Positions 1 to 10,500 of a DNA stretch of 64,000 bases are shown in pieces (positions within the stretch are counted from its first letter, which is position 1; each line of letters starts with the position of its first letter). Under the pieces are notes generated by a model, which saw only the letters and a program-made list of their open reading frames with translations, searched no databases and had not been told where the DNA came from. The DNA is from Legionella lytica (GTDB taxonomy: Bacteria > Pseudomonadota > Gammaproteobacteria > Legionellales > Legionellaceae), in the NCBI RefSeq assembly GCF_023921225.1, contig NZ_CP071527.1, positions 1,082,501 through 1,146,500 on the forward strand. The letters are read 5' to 3'. A program made the translations under genes and the position numbers.

Positions 1-1102
<1,102 letters not shown>

Positions 1103-1235
1103 ATATAATCTGAGTTGCTTTGGGAACAAAGCACTACAGAATAGCGAGTGTTACGAAGCGCAAAAAAAAGCGCACTCTTTATTTACCTAATGCGAAATTG
1201 CGGTATAATGGCTGCAATGAGCATAAAACGAGTTT

Positions 1236-1352
1236 TCCTGGCGACAATAGCGGTCTGGAACCACCTGAATCCATCTCGAACTCAGAAGTGAAACAGACAT
1301 GCGCCAATGATAGTGTGAGGTCTCCTCATGTGAAAGTAGGTCATCGCCAGGG
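1236..1352 (+). rRNA. 5S ribosomal RNA
   Basis: A sequence beginning CCTGGCGACAATAGCGG and ending in TCATCGCCAGG pairs end to end as the 5S helix I. The conserved core CCACCTGAATCCATCTCGAA and GAAGTGAAACAGACATGCGCC lies between. It sits about 130 bases after the 23S end on the same strand, in the usual rrn order. Ends are accurate to a few bases. Confidence 0.95.
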
Positions 1353-1370
1353 TTTTATTAAGAACAGAGA

Positions 1371-1393
1371 AGCGGCTTTTAGCCGCTTTTTTT
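1371..1393 (+). terminator. rrn operon rho-independent terminator
   Basis: AGCGGC, a TTTT loop and GCCGCT form a GC-rich stem followed at once by a run of seven T. It lies 18 bases after the 5S gene, so it should end the rRNA transcript. Confidence 0.9.
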
Positions 1394-1568
1394 GTTTCTG
1401 AACCATCAAAAAATCAACACCAACACAATTTAATTCCTTTTGACACCACACGGCGCGACAATGACGCGTAGGTTAGCCATGGCCCAACATCGATATCCCA
1501 TACGGCACATAGCCCCATATGGTTGCACACACAACGCAATTAAAATAAAATCTGGGTCATAAGGAAAA

Positions 1569-1744
1569 CCTGGTTACAAACAACCAGGCCACCTTTTGCC
1601 AATAATCCAAAACCTCCGTCATGGCAAACGCAGTGAAGCAAGCCAGAGTACGGTACCTCAAGCTATCTGCAATATCAGGGCGCAAGTTATATTGATTTAA
1701 CACCAAGCCCAGACAGAAAAAAAACCTGGCTGCAAGCAACCAGG
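1569..1744. repeat. Hairpin-flanked intergenic repeat with REP-like core
   Basis: Two nearly identical palindromes bound the stretch: CCTGGTTACAAACAACCAGG at 1569-1588 and CCTGGCTGCAAGCAACCAGG at 1725-1744. Between them, near 1618-1655, is a sequence resembling the widespread bacterial repeat with core GTCATTGCGAGC..GAAGCAATCCAGA, here diverged. I infer a small non-autonomous repeat element. A short open frame on the minus strand here is not a credible gene. The region from 1394 to 1568 shows nothing else. Confidence 0.5.
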
Positions 1745-1767
1745 CTAGATTGGCTCAAAAGCACTAA

Positions 1768-1938
1768 TTAATAATAATCAATAGTAGTAGTCGTCACATC
1801 AATAGGCCCTTGACGATAGGGAAATACCATAACAGGTTCTACAACAGGAGTAACAGCGACTTGCCTATAGGCAACAACTTGGGTACAACAACAACCAGAC
1901 ATAAATATCACAGCCCCCAGCAGAACAATCCATTTCAT
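1768..1938 (-). CDS. Small lipoprotein, 56 aa
   Basis: The minus strand encodes 56 residues starting MKWIVLLGAVIFMSGCCCTQ. A short hydrophobic stretch ends in a lipobox-like MSGC at residues 13-16, so Cys16 would be lipidated and the protein anchored in the outer or inner membrane after signal peptidase II cleavage. The mature part is about 40 residues, rich in Val, Thr, Pro and Tyr, with no recognisable domain. An AGGGG ribosome binding site lies 7 bases before the ATG. The gene stands alone, divergent from the E1 gene at 2110. The function is unknown; it resembles small lipoproteins of the entericidin size class only in size and lipobox. It is below the usual length cut-off for gene callers. 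Confidence 0.6.
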   Translation of the reverse strand: MKWIVLLGAVIFMSGCCCTQVVAYRQVAVTPVVEPVMVFPYRQGPIDVTTTTIDYY

Positions 1939-2109
1939 TATTAGCCCCTATTTCTATTATTAATCAAAGTGTAGATTAATTAATCATTTGTCGCCAATTA
2001 GGATTGTGATTTTTTTATCAAAACAACACGGGTTTCCTGCTTCCGGATCATTTTGAATCCGTATATACTCATCATCTTGATATCGACAGCAATTCAACAG
2101 GACGTTAGG

Positions 2110-4347
2110 ATGTTAGATAGAGCCAGTGTAGTTGATGAACAATTTATTAAACGGGTACGGCAAGCAGATTTCCCCATACCCAACAGCTCAATTAGCTTAG
2201 AAACGGCCGAGTTAGATAAAAAGAGCGCCATCGAGTTGTTTGACTCTCAAATTAAATCACGCTTACTCGATTTAATTGCCAGACAGCTTAAAGAAAAGGG
2301 TTTATCTTTTTATACCATTGGTAGCAGTGGACATGAAGGAAATGCGGTTTTTGGCCAGGTTTTCCGACCAGAGGATATGGCTTTTTTACATTACCGTAGC
2401 GGTGCCTTCTATCTACAACGATCGAAACAAGTAAAAGGCATCGATGGAGTTAAAGACGTTTTACTATCCCTAGTTGCAGCTTCTAACGATCCAATTTCCG
2501 GTGGACGACATAAAGTATTTGGCTCAGTACCCCTAAATGTTCCTCCCCAAACGTCAACAATAGCATCACATTTACCCAAAGCTTTAGGCGCTGCCTTATC
2601 AATTAAACGTGCGAAAGAGTTAGGAATAGAAAGCCATTTAGATCCCGATTCAGTTATTCTTTGCTCCTTCGGTGATGCCTCCGCAAACCATGCAACAGCG
2701 CAAACTACCTTGAACGCCTGCTCCTGGATTGCCCAACAAAATTATCCACTACCGATCGTGTTTATTTGTGAAGATAATGGCATAGGTATCTCCGTACCAA
2801 CCCCCGCGAATTGGATTGAACAATCAATTAATTCGCGCCCAGGATTAAATTACATCGCCTGCGACGGCCTAAACCTTGCTGATATTTATGCGAAAGCACA
2901 AGAAGCAGAATACTTGGCGCGCTATAAAAAACAACCCGTATTCTTACACATGCGCTGTGTACGCTTATTAGGTCATGCCGGATCAGATATTGAGTCACAA
3001 TATTTATCCCAAGAGCAAATAGAATTTACAGAATCTCATGATCCCTTATTACATACTGCAGGAATGCTCTTTCGTGAAGGCTGGATGAGTTTAGATGGAA
3101 TCATCAGTCTTTATGAAAGCAATAAGCATTTAATTGAAGCAAAAGCAGCTGAAGCAATTAGCCAACCAAAAATGGATAGTGCCGAAGCAATCATGGCTTC
3201 CATTGTTCCTAAAATCACAGTAAAGCCAAAGCATGCGATGCCAAATGAAGTTACTCGTGCGGCAGTATTTGCTAATGCTTATCCGCAATTGAAGCAAAAG
3301 CGTAACCTCTGCCAGCATATTAATTTTGCACTCACTGATTTGATGATGCAGTATCCGAATATGGTGGTTTTTGGTGAAGATGTTGGTAAGAAGGGTGGGG
3401 TATATCGCGTCACCGCTGATTTGCAATTTCGTTTCGGTAAACGCCGCGTCTTTGACACCATCCTCGATGAAACTACAATTTTAGGTACAGCAATTGGTAT
3501 GGCTCATAATGGCTTTATCCCAGTTCCTGAAATCCAATTTTTAGCTTACCTGCATAACGCAGAAGATCAGTTGCGTGGAGAAGCATCGACACTGTCCTTT
3601 TTCTCTAGTGGCCAATACCAAAACCCTATGGTGATCCGTATTGCCTCACTAGCTTACCAAAAAGGATTTGGCGGCCATTTCCATAATGACAACTCAATTG
3701 CTGTATTACGTGATCTACCTGGCGTGATTGTTGCATGTCCTTCCAACGGCCCAGATGCCGCTAAAATGCTCCGTACCTGCATGCGCCTAGCTCAGGAAGA
3801 AGGCCGAGTAGTAGTATTTTTAGAGCCAATCGCACTGTATATGACCAAGGATTTACATCAAACGGGTGATAATGGTTGGTTGTTTGACTATCCTCAACCC
3901 CATGAAATGATTGCACCTGGAGAAGTTGGCAGCCAGGGTGACGGTTCTACGGTGATTTTAACTTACGCCAACGGCTACTATTTATCATGTCAAGCAGCAA
4001 AAGTCTTAAAAGATGAACATAACATAGACGTAAAAATTGTGGATATACGCTGGCTTAGTCCTTTACCTGCTGAGGCTATTGTAAAAGAAGTCGCTCAAGC
4101 AAAACAGGTACTCATTGTCGATGAAGGCCGCCAAAGTGGTTCTATCAGTGAAGGCTTGATTACCTTACTAGTAGAAAAAGCATCATCGAGTTTGCAAATC
4201 AAACGAATTACCGGTAAAGATTGTTTTATTCCATTGGGAACTGCTTGGCAATATTTATTACCAAGTAAAGAAAGTATTATTGAAGCGGTAATCGCCTTAC
4301 AGTCAGAGAAAAGGGAGATAGAAATTGGACGACTTGTTGTTTCTTGA
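2110..4347 (+). CDS. Fused alpha-beta 2-oxoacid dehydrogenase E1 (thiamine diphosphate-dependent)
   Basis: This 745-residue protein joins the E1 alpha and E1 beta chains, normally separate in branched-chain 2-oxoacid and pyruvate dehydrogenase complexes. E1 decarboxylates a 2-oxoacid on thiamine diphosphate and passes the acyl group to the E2 lipoyl arm. The alpha half (about 1-370) has the cofactor motif from GDASANHA (Gly188) to EDNGIGIS (Asn223). The beta half (about 390-745) has the transketolase pyrimidine-binding sequence (VFGEDVGKKGGVYRVT, then FDTILDE and GFIPVPEIQF) and the transketolase C-terminal domain. I chose the ATG at 2110, preceded by AGGACGTTAGG, over an upstream in-frame ATG at 2053 that would add a hydrophobic 19-residue extension. 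The next gene starts inside this one. No E2 or E3 gene is present, so the partner complex is encoded elsewhere. The exact 2-oxoacid is not determined. Confidence 0.85.
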   Translation: MLDRASVVDEQFIKRVRQADFPIPNSSISLETAELDKKSAIELFDSQIKSRLLDLIARQLKEKGLSFYTIGSSGHEGNAVFGQVFRPEDMAFLHYRSGAFYLQRSKQVKGIDGVKDVLLSLVAASNDPISGGRHKVFGSVPLNVPPQTSTIASHLPKALGAALSIKRAKELGIESHLDPDSVILCSFGDASANHATAQTTLNACSWIAQQNYPLPIVFICEDNGIGISVPTPANWIEQSINSRPGLNYIACDGLNLADIYAKAQEAEYLARYKKQPVFLHMRCVRLLGHAGSDIESQYLSQEQIEFTESHDPLLHTAGMLFREGWMSLDGIISLYESNKHLIEAKAAEAISQPKMDSAEAIMASIVPKITVKPKHAMPNEVTRAAVFANAYPQLKQKRNLCQHINFALTDLMMQYPNMVVFGEDVGKKGGVYRVTADLQFRFGKRRVFDTILDETTILGTAIGMAHNGFIPVPEIQFLAYLHNAEDQLRGEASTLSFFSSGQYQNPMVIRIASLAYQKGFGGHFHNDNSIAVLRDLPGVIVACPSNGPDAAKMLRTCMRLAQEEGRVVVFLEPIALYMTKDLHQTGDNGWLFDYPQPHEMIAPGEVGSQGDGSTVILTYANGYYLSCQAAKVLKDEHNIDVKIVDIRWLSPLPAEAIVKEVAQAKQVLIVDEGRQSGSISEGLITLLVEKASSSLQIKRITGKDCFIPLGTAWQYLLPSKESIIEAVIALQSEKREIEIGRLVVS

Positions 4348-5482
4348 TGAACAATTGCGAGATGACGAACGAATGATACGCGACAGCGTAGCTCGTTTTG
4401 TTACTAACGATGTAGTGCCTTTAATGGCTGAATCCTATGAACAGGGATATTTTCCACGTGAACTGATTCACAAGTCTGCAGAATTAGGTTTATTAGGACT
4501 GACTTTGCCGGCAGAATATGGCGGGGCAGAAGCATCCTATGTTTCTTATGGTTTGGTATGCCAGGAATTAGAAAAAGGTGATAGTGGTTTACGTAGTTTT
4601 GTTTCAGTACAAAGCTCCCTATGCATGTATCCAATTTTCCGTTATGGCAGTGAAGAACAAAGAGTACGTTATTTACCAGGAATGGCCACAGGCGAAATTA
4701 TCGGCTGTTTCGGTTTAACTGAGCCTGATGCCGGTTCTGATCCATCAAGCATGCGCACCAACGCTAAAAAAGAAAATGGTGGTTGGCGTTTAAATGGCGC
4801 AAAAATGTGGATTACCAATGCACCAATCGCAGACATTGCTATTGTGTGGGCTAAAACAGATGCGGGTATCCGTGGATTTATCGTGGATACTAAATCTGAA
4901 GGGGTACGTTGCCCAGAAATTAAATTAAAGATGTCCTTACGTGCTTCAATTACAGGCGAGTTAGTTTTCGATAATGTATTTGTTCCAGATGAAAACTTAC
5001 TTCCTGGCACAGAAAAAGGTTTGGGAGCCGCTTTAAGTTGTTTAAGCCAGGCTCGTTATGGCATCGCTTGGGGAGCAATGGGTGCGGCAATGGCATGCTT
5101 TGACATTACCCGCGACTACCTTTTAGAGCGTAAGCAATTTAATAAGCCTCTAGCTTCGTTCCAGATCATTCAAAAAGACCTGGCAGATATGTATACTGAA
5201 ATTATCAAGGCACAATGCCTGAATTTACAGATAGGTCGTTTGAAAGAAGAGCAGCGCGAAACACCAGTAATGATTTCATTAGCAAAAGGGAATTCTTGTC
5301 GCGAGGCATTGAAAATTGCCAGAAAATGCAGGAATCTATTAGGAGCTAATGGAATTAGTCTTGAGTATCATGTTATACGGCATATGCTTAATTTAGAATC
5401 AGTCTTTACCTATGAGGGTACGGATAACGTCCATACCTTAGTGCTAGGGAAGCATATTACGGGAATTAATGCTTTTGGTTAA
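4325..5482 (+). CDS. Acyl-CoA dehydrogenase, glutaryl-CoA dehydrogenase-like
   Basis: This 385-residue FAD flavoenzyme oxidises an acyl-CoA to the enoyl-CoA (or decarboxylates glutaryl-CoA) and passes electrons to ETF. The acyl-CoA dehydrogenase signatures are present: CFGLTEPDAGSDPSSMRT near residue 130, KMWITNAP near 160, and the C-terminal YEGTDNVHTLVLGKHITG, with catalytic Glu364 in the position used by glutaryl-CoA dehydrogenases. The start is TTG at 4325, preceded by AAGGGAGAT and overlapping the end of the E1 gene by 23 bases, so the two are co-transcribed and probably translationally coupled. The pairing suggests one catabolic route: an oxidative decarboxylation giving an acyl-CoA, then its dehydrogenation. 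Glutaryl-CoA specificity rests on overall similarity, not on a tested residue set. Confidence 0.88.
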   Translation: MDDLLFLDEQLRDDERMIRDSVARFVTNDVVPLMAESYEQGYFPRELIHKSAELGLLGLTLPAEYGGAEASYVSYGLVCQELEKGDSGLRSFVSVQSSLCMYPIFRYGSEEQRVRYLPGMATGEIIGCFGLTEPDAGSDPSSMRTNAKKENGGWRLNGAKMWITNAPIADIAIVWAKTDAGIRGFIVDTKSEGVRCPEIKLKMSLRASITGELVFDNVFVPDENLLPGTEKGLGAALSCLSQARYGIAWGAMGAAMACFDITRDYLLERKQFNKPLASFQIIQKDLADMYTEIIKAQCLNLQIGRLKEEQRETPVMISLAKGNSCREALKIARKCRNLLGANGISLEYHVIRHMLNLESVFTYEGTDNVHTLVLGKHITGINAFG

Positions 5483-5514
5483 ACGTAACTATTCAGCATT
5501 ACGACTCAATGATC

Positions 5515-5542
5515 CCTTCTCCCTTTTTTGGGAGAGGGGAGG
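5515..5542. terminator. Palindrome after the E1/acyl-CoA dehydrogenase operon
   Basis: CTCCC, a run of T, then GGGAG forms a short hairpin about 35 bases after the stop codon. A related G/C-run palindrome is at about 19442-19470. It may act as a terminator or be a copy of a small dispersed repeat; there is no clear T run after it on the + strand. Confidence 0.4.
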
Positions 5543-5620
5543 CATAAGTGAATAGTTGTATTTAATTGTTCTAAGCAGCCATTCCTGCATGTTTAATTGC
5601 AACTTACAGGGAGTATCACT

Positions 5621-5980
5621 ATGTCAAAAATGATTTTAAAAAAAGCCTTAATCTTAAGTTTATTTTCATTAAGTATGTCATCGGTACAAGCAGATCAGAA
5701 CAAAGACCTTTTAGTAAACCGATGCCATGATTTGGCAAAAATAGTTAAGTCATTAGTGGTAAGCCAACACAATCCTACCTGTGTTGATAAGCTAGCATTC
5801 GCTGCCAACCAAATGAATGGCGCAGCAACGTTGATTGCGGATGATTCTGCAGAACAGGCAAAACAAATAATCGTAAATGCAATAAAAGATTTACAGTTTG
5901 CCGAGCTAACTGGATGCAGCCATTACATTCAAATTTCGCATTCAAAACTAGAAGCCAACAAGTTAAGACATCTGCTTTAA
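5621..5980 (+). CDS. Small exported protein, unknown function
   Basis: This 119-residue protein starts at the ATG after GGGAGTATCACT. Residues 1-24 form a signal peptide (MSKMILKKALILSLFSLSMS, then SVQA before DQNK), so the mature part of about 95 residues should be periplasmic or secreted. It has three cysteines (in NRCHDL, PTCVDK and TGCSHY) that could form disulfides and is otherwise predicted helical. It contains no motif I recognise. An upstream in-frame start would put extra polar residues before the signal peptide and is less likely. The gene stands alone, followed by an inverted repeat and tRNA-Pro. Confidence 0.7.
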   Translation: MSKMILKKALILSLFSLSMSSVQADQNKDLLVNRCHDLAKIVKSLVVSQHNPTCVDKLAFAANQMNGAATLIADDSAEQAKQIIVNAIKDLQFAELTGCSHYIQISHSKLEANKLRHLL

Positions 5981-5997
5981 CAGAGCAACAATCCTGC

Positions 5998-6042
5998 TTG
6001 AGGTGTTTAAAGTTGAATTTAAACCTTGTCTCAACACCTCAA
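5998..6042. repeat. Inverted repeat after the exported-protein gene
   Basis: TTGAGGTGTT and AACACCTCAA form a perfect 10-base stem around a 25-base loop that itself contains two TTTAAA half-sites. It lies 18 bases after a stop codon and before tRNA-Pro, so a terminator role is possible, although the T run is weak. Confidence 0.45.
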
Positions 6043-6085
6043 CTACTTGTTATTTTCCCCAGACTTAGTTATCATTTGGGCCAAT

Positions 6086-6162
6086 CGGGGCGTAGCGCAG
6101 CCTGGTAGCGTACTAGCATGGGGTGCTAGTGGTCGAAGGTTCAAATCCTTCCGTCCCGACCA
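6086..6162 (+). tRNA. tRNA-Pro (anticodon GGG), CCA encoded
   Basis: A 77-base cloverleaf can be folded by hand. The acceptor CGGGGCG pairs with CGTCCCG. The D arm is GCGC..GCGT. The anticodon stem CTAGC/GCTAG encloses loop ATGGGGT, giving anticodon GGG, which reads CCC and CCU. The T arm is GAAGG-TTCAAAT-CCTTC, and the discriminator A is followed by an encoded CCA. The accessory genes downstream make this tRNA a plausible old integration site. Confidence 0.95.
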
Positions 6163-6231
6163 TCAATCCCCATTTAGAATCAGCAAGTTGCATCTTCTTA
6201 GTTAAACCCCTTAAAAATAAAAAATTCTGCT

Positions 6232-6256
6232 AGGTGTACTTCTGGGTGTACTTTGG
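6232..6256. repeat. Tandem GGTGTACTT boxes downstream of tRNA-Pro
   Basis: Two copies of GGTGTACTT lie 11 bases apart (6232-6241 and 6245-6253), 70-90 bases after the tRNA 3' end. Such boxes are often seen as tyrosine-integrase arm sites beside tRNA-located islands. No integrase gene follows, so this is at most a relic. Confidence 0.3.
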
Positions 6257-6269
6257 TATTTTTATATTG

Positions 6270-6998
6270 TTACTTTGTATTTATTAATATTGGTGTAGAG
6301 CCAACTAATTTAGATGTGTCGGTTAGTGTAATCCCACCATAAATAGCTTCTTTTTTATTTGTTAAATAAGCCCACAATCTATCACCGTATGAAAAATGCC
6401 ACCATTCTCTAGGATAATTAACAAATTCCTGTGTGCACATAATGTCTAAAAGGATTTGTCTGTTTCTGGTTGCCTCTTCTGAGATTTTTAATGAGTAGGT
6501 GTCACAGATATCTGGATCTACTATATTCCAATCTTTGATTGCCATACCAAAGTCAATTAAGTTTCCGCTCTTATCAATCACCTCAATATCGATCGCGCCA
6601 CCAGTACTATGGGGAGGAATGTTTGTAGTGCCGTTTAAAAAACGAACAGGAGCGACTAACAAGCTCGTTTGCTTAAAAAGCTCTTCTTCAGATAGATCTG
6701 TCTTTTTCAATTTTAAGCTGTTATAGAGCGAATCAAATAATATCTTTTGAACATTTAAACTTCTTAATCCTTCATAAACTCTAAATTTCCAATCATTAGG
6801 TAGCTCTTTTTGTGCTAGGCATAATTTTTCATAAACTGTTTTTCTTATTTTTGTATAATCGTGTTGGGTTAATGGAGTATCGGGAGGAGGACCGTAAGTA
6901 AGTTCATCTTGTTCTTTGAGATCGATCAGAGGTTCATTATTCTCACAAATGGAGATACTGTTTATTTCTTTTTCATTAATAATTAATTTATTTTGCAC
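6270..6998 (-). CDS. D-alanyl-D-alanine dipeptidase, VanX/DdpX-like (peptidase M15D)
   Basis: This 242-residue zinc dipeptidase should hydrolyse D-Ala-D-Ala released in peptidoglycan turnover. The M15D motifs are intact: Arg79 in YEGLRS, zinc ligands His130 and Asp137 in PPHSTGGAIDIE, and Glu198 with His201 in REWWHFSYGD. Length matches VanX. There is no signal peptide, so it should act in the cytoplasm. The start is GTG at 6998 with a modest purine-rich upstream sequence. It is not next to other van-type genes (no ligase or lactate dehydrogenase), so a role in glycopeptide resistance is not implied; use of D-Ala-D-Ala as nutrient, or removal of it, is more likely. It is the first gene after tRNA-Pro on the accessory side. 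Confidence 0.85.
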   Translation of the reverse strand: MQNKLIINEKEINSISICENNEPLIDLKEQDELTYGPPPDTPLTQHDYTKIRKTVYEKLCLAQKELPNDWKFRVYEGLRSLNVQKILFDSLYNSLKLKKTDLSEEELFKQTSLLVAPVRFLNGTTNIPPHSTGGAIDIEVIDKSGNLIDFGMAIKDWNIVDPDICDTYSLKISEEATRNRQILLDIMCTQEFVNYPREWWHFSYGDRLWAYLTNKKEAIYGGITLTDTSKLVGSTPILINTK

Positions 6999-7209
6999 TT
7001 TACTTCATTCTTCCTAGCTTATGGATTGGCATTATAGAAATATTTAATTTATGTCTCAATATAATCAGATACTTTAAATACTCTTTGTTAAGAGGACAAA
7101 ATGGTCAAACATCAATGATGAAACGCGCAAAAGATATTTGTTAAATACCTATAGAGTATTGCTTACCAGGGCCAGGCCGGGAATGGTGATTTTTTGTTCC
7201 AAAGGGCGA

Positions 7210-7434
7210 TCAGAATGATGAAATAAGATTGCCGGAATTTTGAGGGTTTAAATTAATTAATTGATTAAAGTATTCCTGGATAGTTTCTTGCACATTATTT
7301 TTAAAATCATTCAAATTCATATTGAGTTTTGTTGGTTCAACAAGCAAATTAAATTCATTTCCAGTAAGATCGCAGATTAAATAGTGTATGCTTTTACTTT
7401 TGGCATCCCCATAAAAAGAAGTTCTTGTATCCAT
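7210..7434 (-). CDS. Hypothetical small protein, 74 aa
   Basis: The minus strand encodes 74 residues starting MDTRTSFYGDAKSKSIHYLI. I chose the ATG at 7434 because TTGGAG lies 7 bases before it; a TTG four codons upstream is also possible. The protein is acidic, Asn-rich and probably helical in its second half, and soluble with no signal peptide. I recognise no domain. It lies divergently next to the nuclease-helicase gene at 7523. Confidence 0.5.
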   Translation of the reverse strand: MDTRTSFYGDAKSKSIHYLICDLTGNEFNLLVEPTKLNMNLNDFKNNVQETIQEYFNQLINLNPQNSGNLISSF

Positions 7435-7522
7435 ATTTTTCTCCAAGAGTTAAATATAGTTTAGAGCAAAAATTGAGCATTTTGCTGAGAGGTTTATGAA
7501 TTAAGTTCCTAAGAAGGGCTTA

Positions 7523-10500
7523 ATGATAAAAAACAAGGGTAAATTCGAAATGTATCTTGAATCCGATAAAATAATTTTCTCACCCTCCGACCTGACCCAA
7601 TTTATGGATAGCCCTTTCGCATCATGGATGGAGCACTTAGCAATCACACATCAAGACTTATTGCCTGCGCCTGATAAAAATGATGAATTACTCGGTGTGT
7701 TACATGATATGGGTAATCAGCATGAGTCAGAAATTTTGGAGGGATTTGAAGCGAGCGGATTAACTGTAGCCAATTTAGATAAACGAACAGATTCATATCA
7801 GGCTACTTTGGAGGCAATGAAAAAAGGCGTCGATATCATTTATCAGGCTCATTTGGAATTGCTGCCGTTCAGAGGATATGCAGATTTTTTGGTTAAAGTT
7901 GAAGGTAAAAGCGTTTTTGGGAATTATTGTTATGAAGTTTGGGATACCAAGTTAGCCAAATCTGTTAAACCGTATTTTCTCGTGCAATTATGTTGTTATG
8001 CCGAAATGCTTGAAGCAATGCAACATAGTAGCGCTGAGCATATTACTGTAGTCTTGGGCAACAAAGAACAAAAGCGGTTCAGGATTAATGATTATTTTTA
8101 TTTCTACAAGAATCTTAAACATAAGTTTTTGTCTGAGCACCAACATTTTGAGCCAAATAAATGCCCAGATCCAGCTTCATCAAGAAGTTGGGGAAGATGG
8201 GGGGCCTATGCAGAGAGTCTTCTATTAGAAGTGGATCACTTGATTCAGGTCGCGACCATTACCTCAGGGCAAATTAAGAAATTAAATAAAGCGGGCATCA
8301 AGACAATGACTGCTTTGGCCGAAGCAACCGTCAACAATGTAAAAGGCATAAAACCAGAACTATTTGAGCGCTTAAAAGCCCAAGCCAAAATCCAAAAAGA
8401 GAGTATTGGAAAGGAAATACCGGCCTACCAGTTAATTCGTAATGATGATGGAACCAAGCAAGGTTTATCTTTATTACCCCCACTCTCCCCAAATGATATC
8501 TTTTTTGATATCGAAGGCTTTCCGCTTGAAGACGGGGGGTTGGAGTATCTTTGGGGTGTGACCTATTTTGACGATAACAATCAGCGTCAATACATGGATT
8601 TTTGGGCACATAACCGAGATCAGGAAAAAGAGAGTTTTAGAGCATTTATCGAATGGGCTTATCAACGATGGCAGCAGGATTCTTCCATGCACATTTATCA
8701 TTATGCTAGCTACGAAATTACAGCCTGTAGAAAACTAATGGGCAGATACGGGGTATGTGAGTATGAAGTGGATCAATTGCTACGCAATGAAGTATTTGTT
8801 GATTTATATAAAATAGTAAAAGGTGCGTTGCTAATTGGTGAACCACGTTATTCGATTAAAAATGTTGAGCATTTATATCGTGCTAAAAGGGATACAGAGG
8901 TAGGTTCTGGAGGGGATTCAGTTGTTGTTTACGAACGATGGCGAGAAAATCCTGATGGCGATACCTGGCAAACATCCAAAATATTAAATGATATCCGTTC
9001 TTATAATATTGATGATTGTAATTCTACCCAGGAATTAGTGGTCTGGTTAAGAGACAAGCAGCAATCCAACGGTATTCATTTTCTGGGTAAAACAGAGTTA
9101 GTCGAGTCTGAAATTGAAGAAGAAACTAATGAGGGCATTAAACTTCGAGATAACTTATTGGCACAAGCCTCACAATTAAAAGAGGCAGGACATGAACAAC
9201 TAGCAAAAATTAATACGGTGATGGCATGGTCAATTGAATTTCATAGACGTGAATCAAAACCTGTATTTTGGCGTTTGTTTGACAGATTAGGGCTAAGCCA
9301 TGAAGAATTACTTGATGATATTGATTGCCTGGCTTTTTGTTATAGAACTGAAAAACTGCCTTATAAGCCAACGCCTAAAGCCCATAATTTGGTTTATGAA
9401 TATTCGTTTGATCCAGATCAGGAATTTAAGGGCAACTCAAAAGACTATTATTTGTTGGGTAAAGAAGCACCGAATGGTAAAAATATAAAAGCGACTTTTA
9501 ATGCTGAAGGGAGTGATTTGGAGCATGGGATCATTGCGTTGCAAATAAAAGATGAACCTGATAGTCCTCTTACCTTGATTCCAAATGAATATGTTAATCC
9601 TAAACCAATACCACAAGCAATTACAAAACAGGCAAAGGCTCTTATAACAGGAAAACTTGAGCAAACAGCTATAATTGATTTTCTAGGTAAATCAGCCCCG
9701 AGAATCAAAGGCTACCTTTCAGGCCAAGCAATCGCTCCCAGCCATGCTCCGAAACAACGCTTAAATGAAATCATTCAGGCGGTTATTAATCTGGATAACA
9801 GCTATCTGACGATACAAGGACCACCCGGGGCAGGTAAAACATATACAGGGAAACATTTAATTGCAGAGTTAGTCAAACGAGGTAAAAAAGTAGGTATCTC
9901 TTCTAACAGCCATAAAGCCATAAATAATTTATTGATTAGCACAGCCAAATACTGCCATGAAGAAGGAATTCCAGGATATTTTGCTTGTACACGCAATACT
10001 GAAGAAGCCATTGATGATTTGAAAATTAATGTACTGGATAATAATAACATTGCGGGCTTTATTCAGGCTGGCTGTGTTGTCGGAACTACTGCTTGGGGCT
10101 TTGCCAGAGATGATCTTGAAAATGCCTTTGACTATCTCTTTATTGATGAAGCAGGGCAAGTTAGCGTTGCAAATTTGATAGCCATGAGCCGGTCAACCTC
10201 CAATATCATCTTAATGGGTGATCAGATGCAATTGGGGCAACCTTCACAAGGAAGTCATCCAGAAGACAGTGGCTTATCAATTCTGGATTATCTGTTGCAT
10301 TCGACCCCAACTATACCTGATGACATGGGAGTCTTTTTAGGAACAACCTATCGTATGCACTCGGCTGTTAATCGGTTTATCAGTGAGGCTATTTATGAAG
10401 GGAAACTGGAAACCGATCCTGAAAACGATAAGCAATTGATCACTATCCCTGTCGGGTACAATGGTTTGTTGAGTAAGGAAGCAGGAATAATTGCTGTACC

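Noticed and set aside
1120..1401. 93-codon plus frame across the 23S-5S spacer and 5S gene
   Set aside because: It covers the 5S rRNA and terminator; no ribosome binding site and non-protein-like composition.
1557..1739. 60-codon minus frame
   Set aside because: It is formed by the hairpin-flanked repeat itself.
6270..6998. Glycopeptide resistance cluster because of the VanX-like protein
   Set aside because: No VanA/VanH-type ligase or dehydrogenase or two-component system is nearby.
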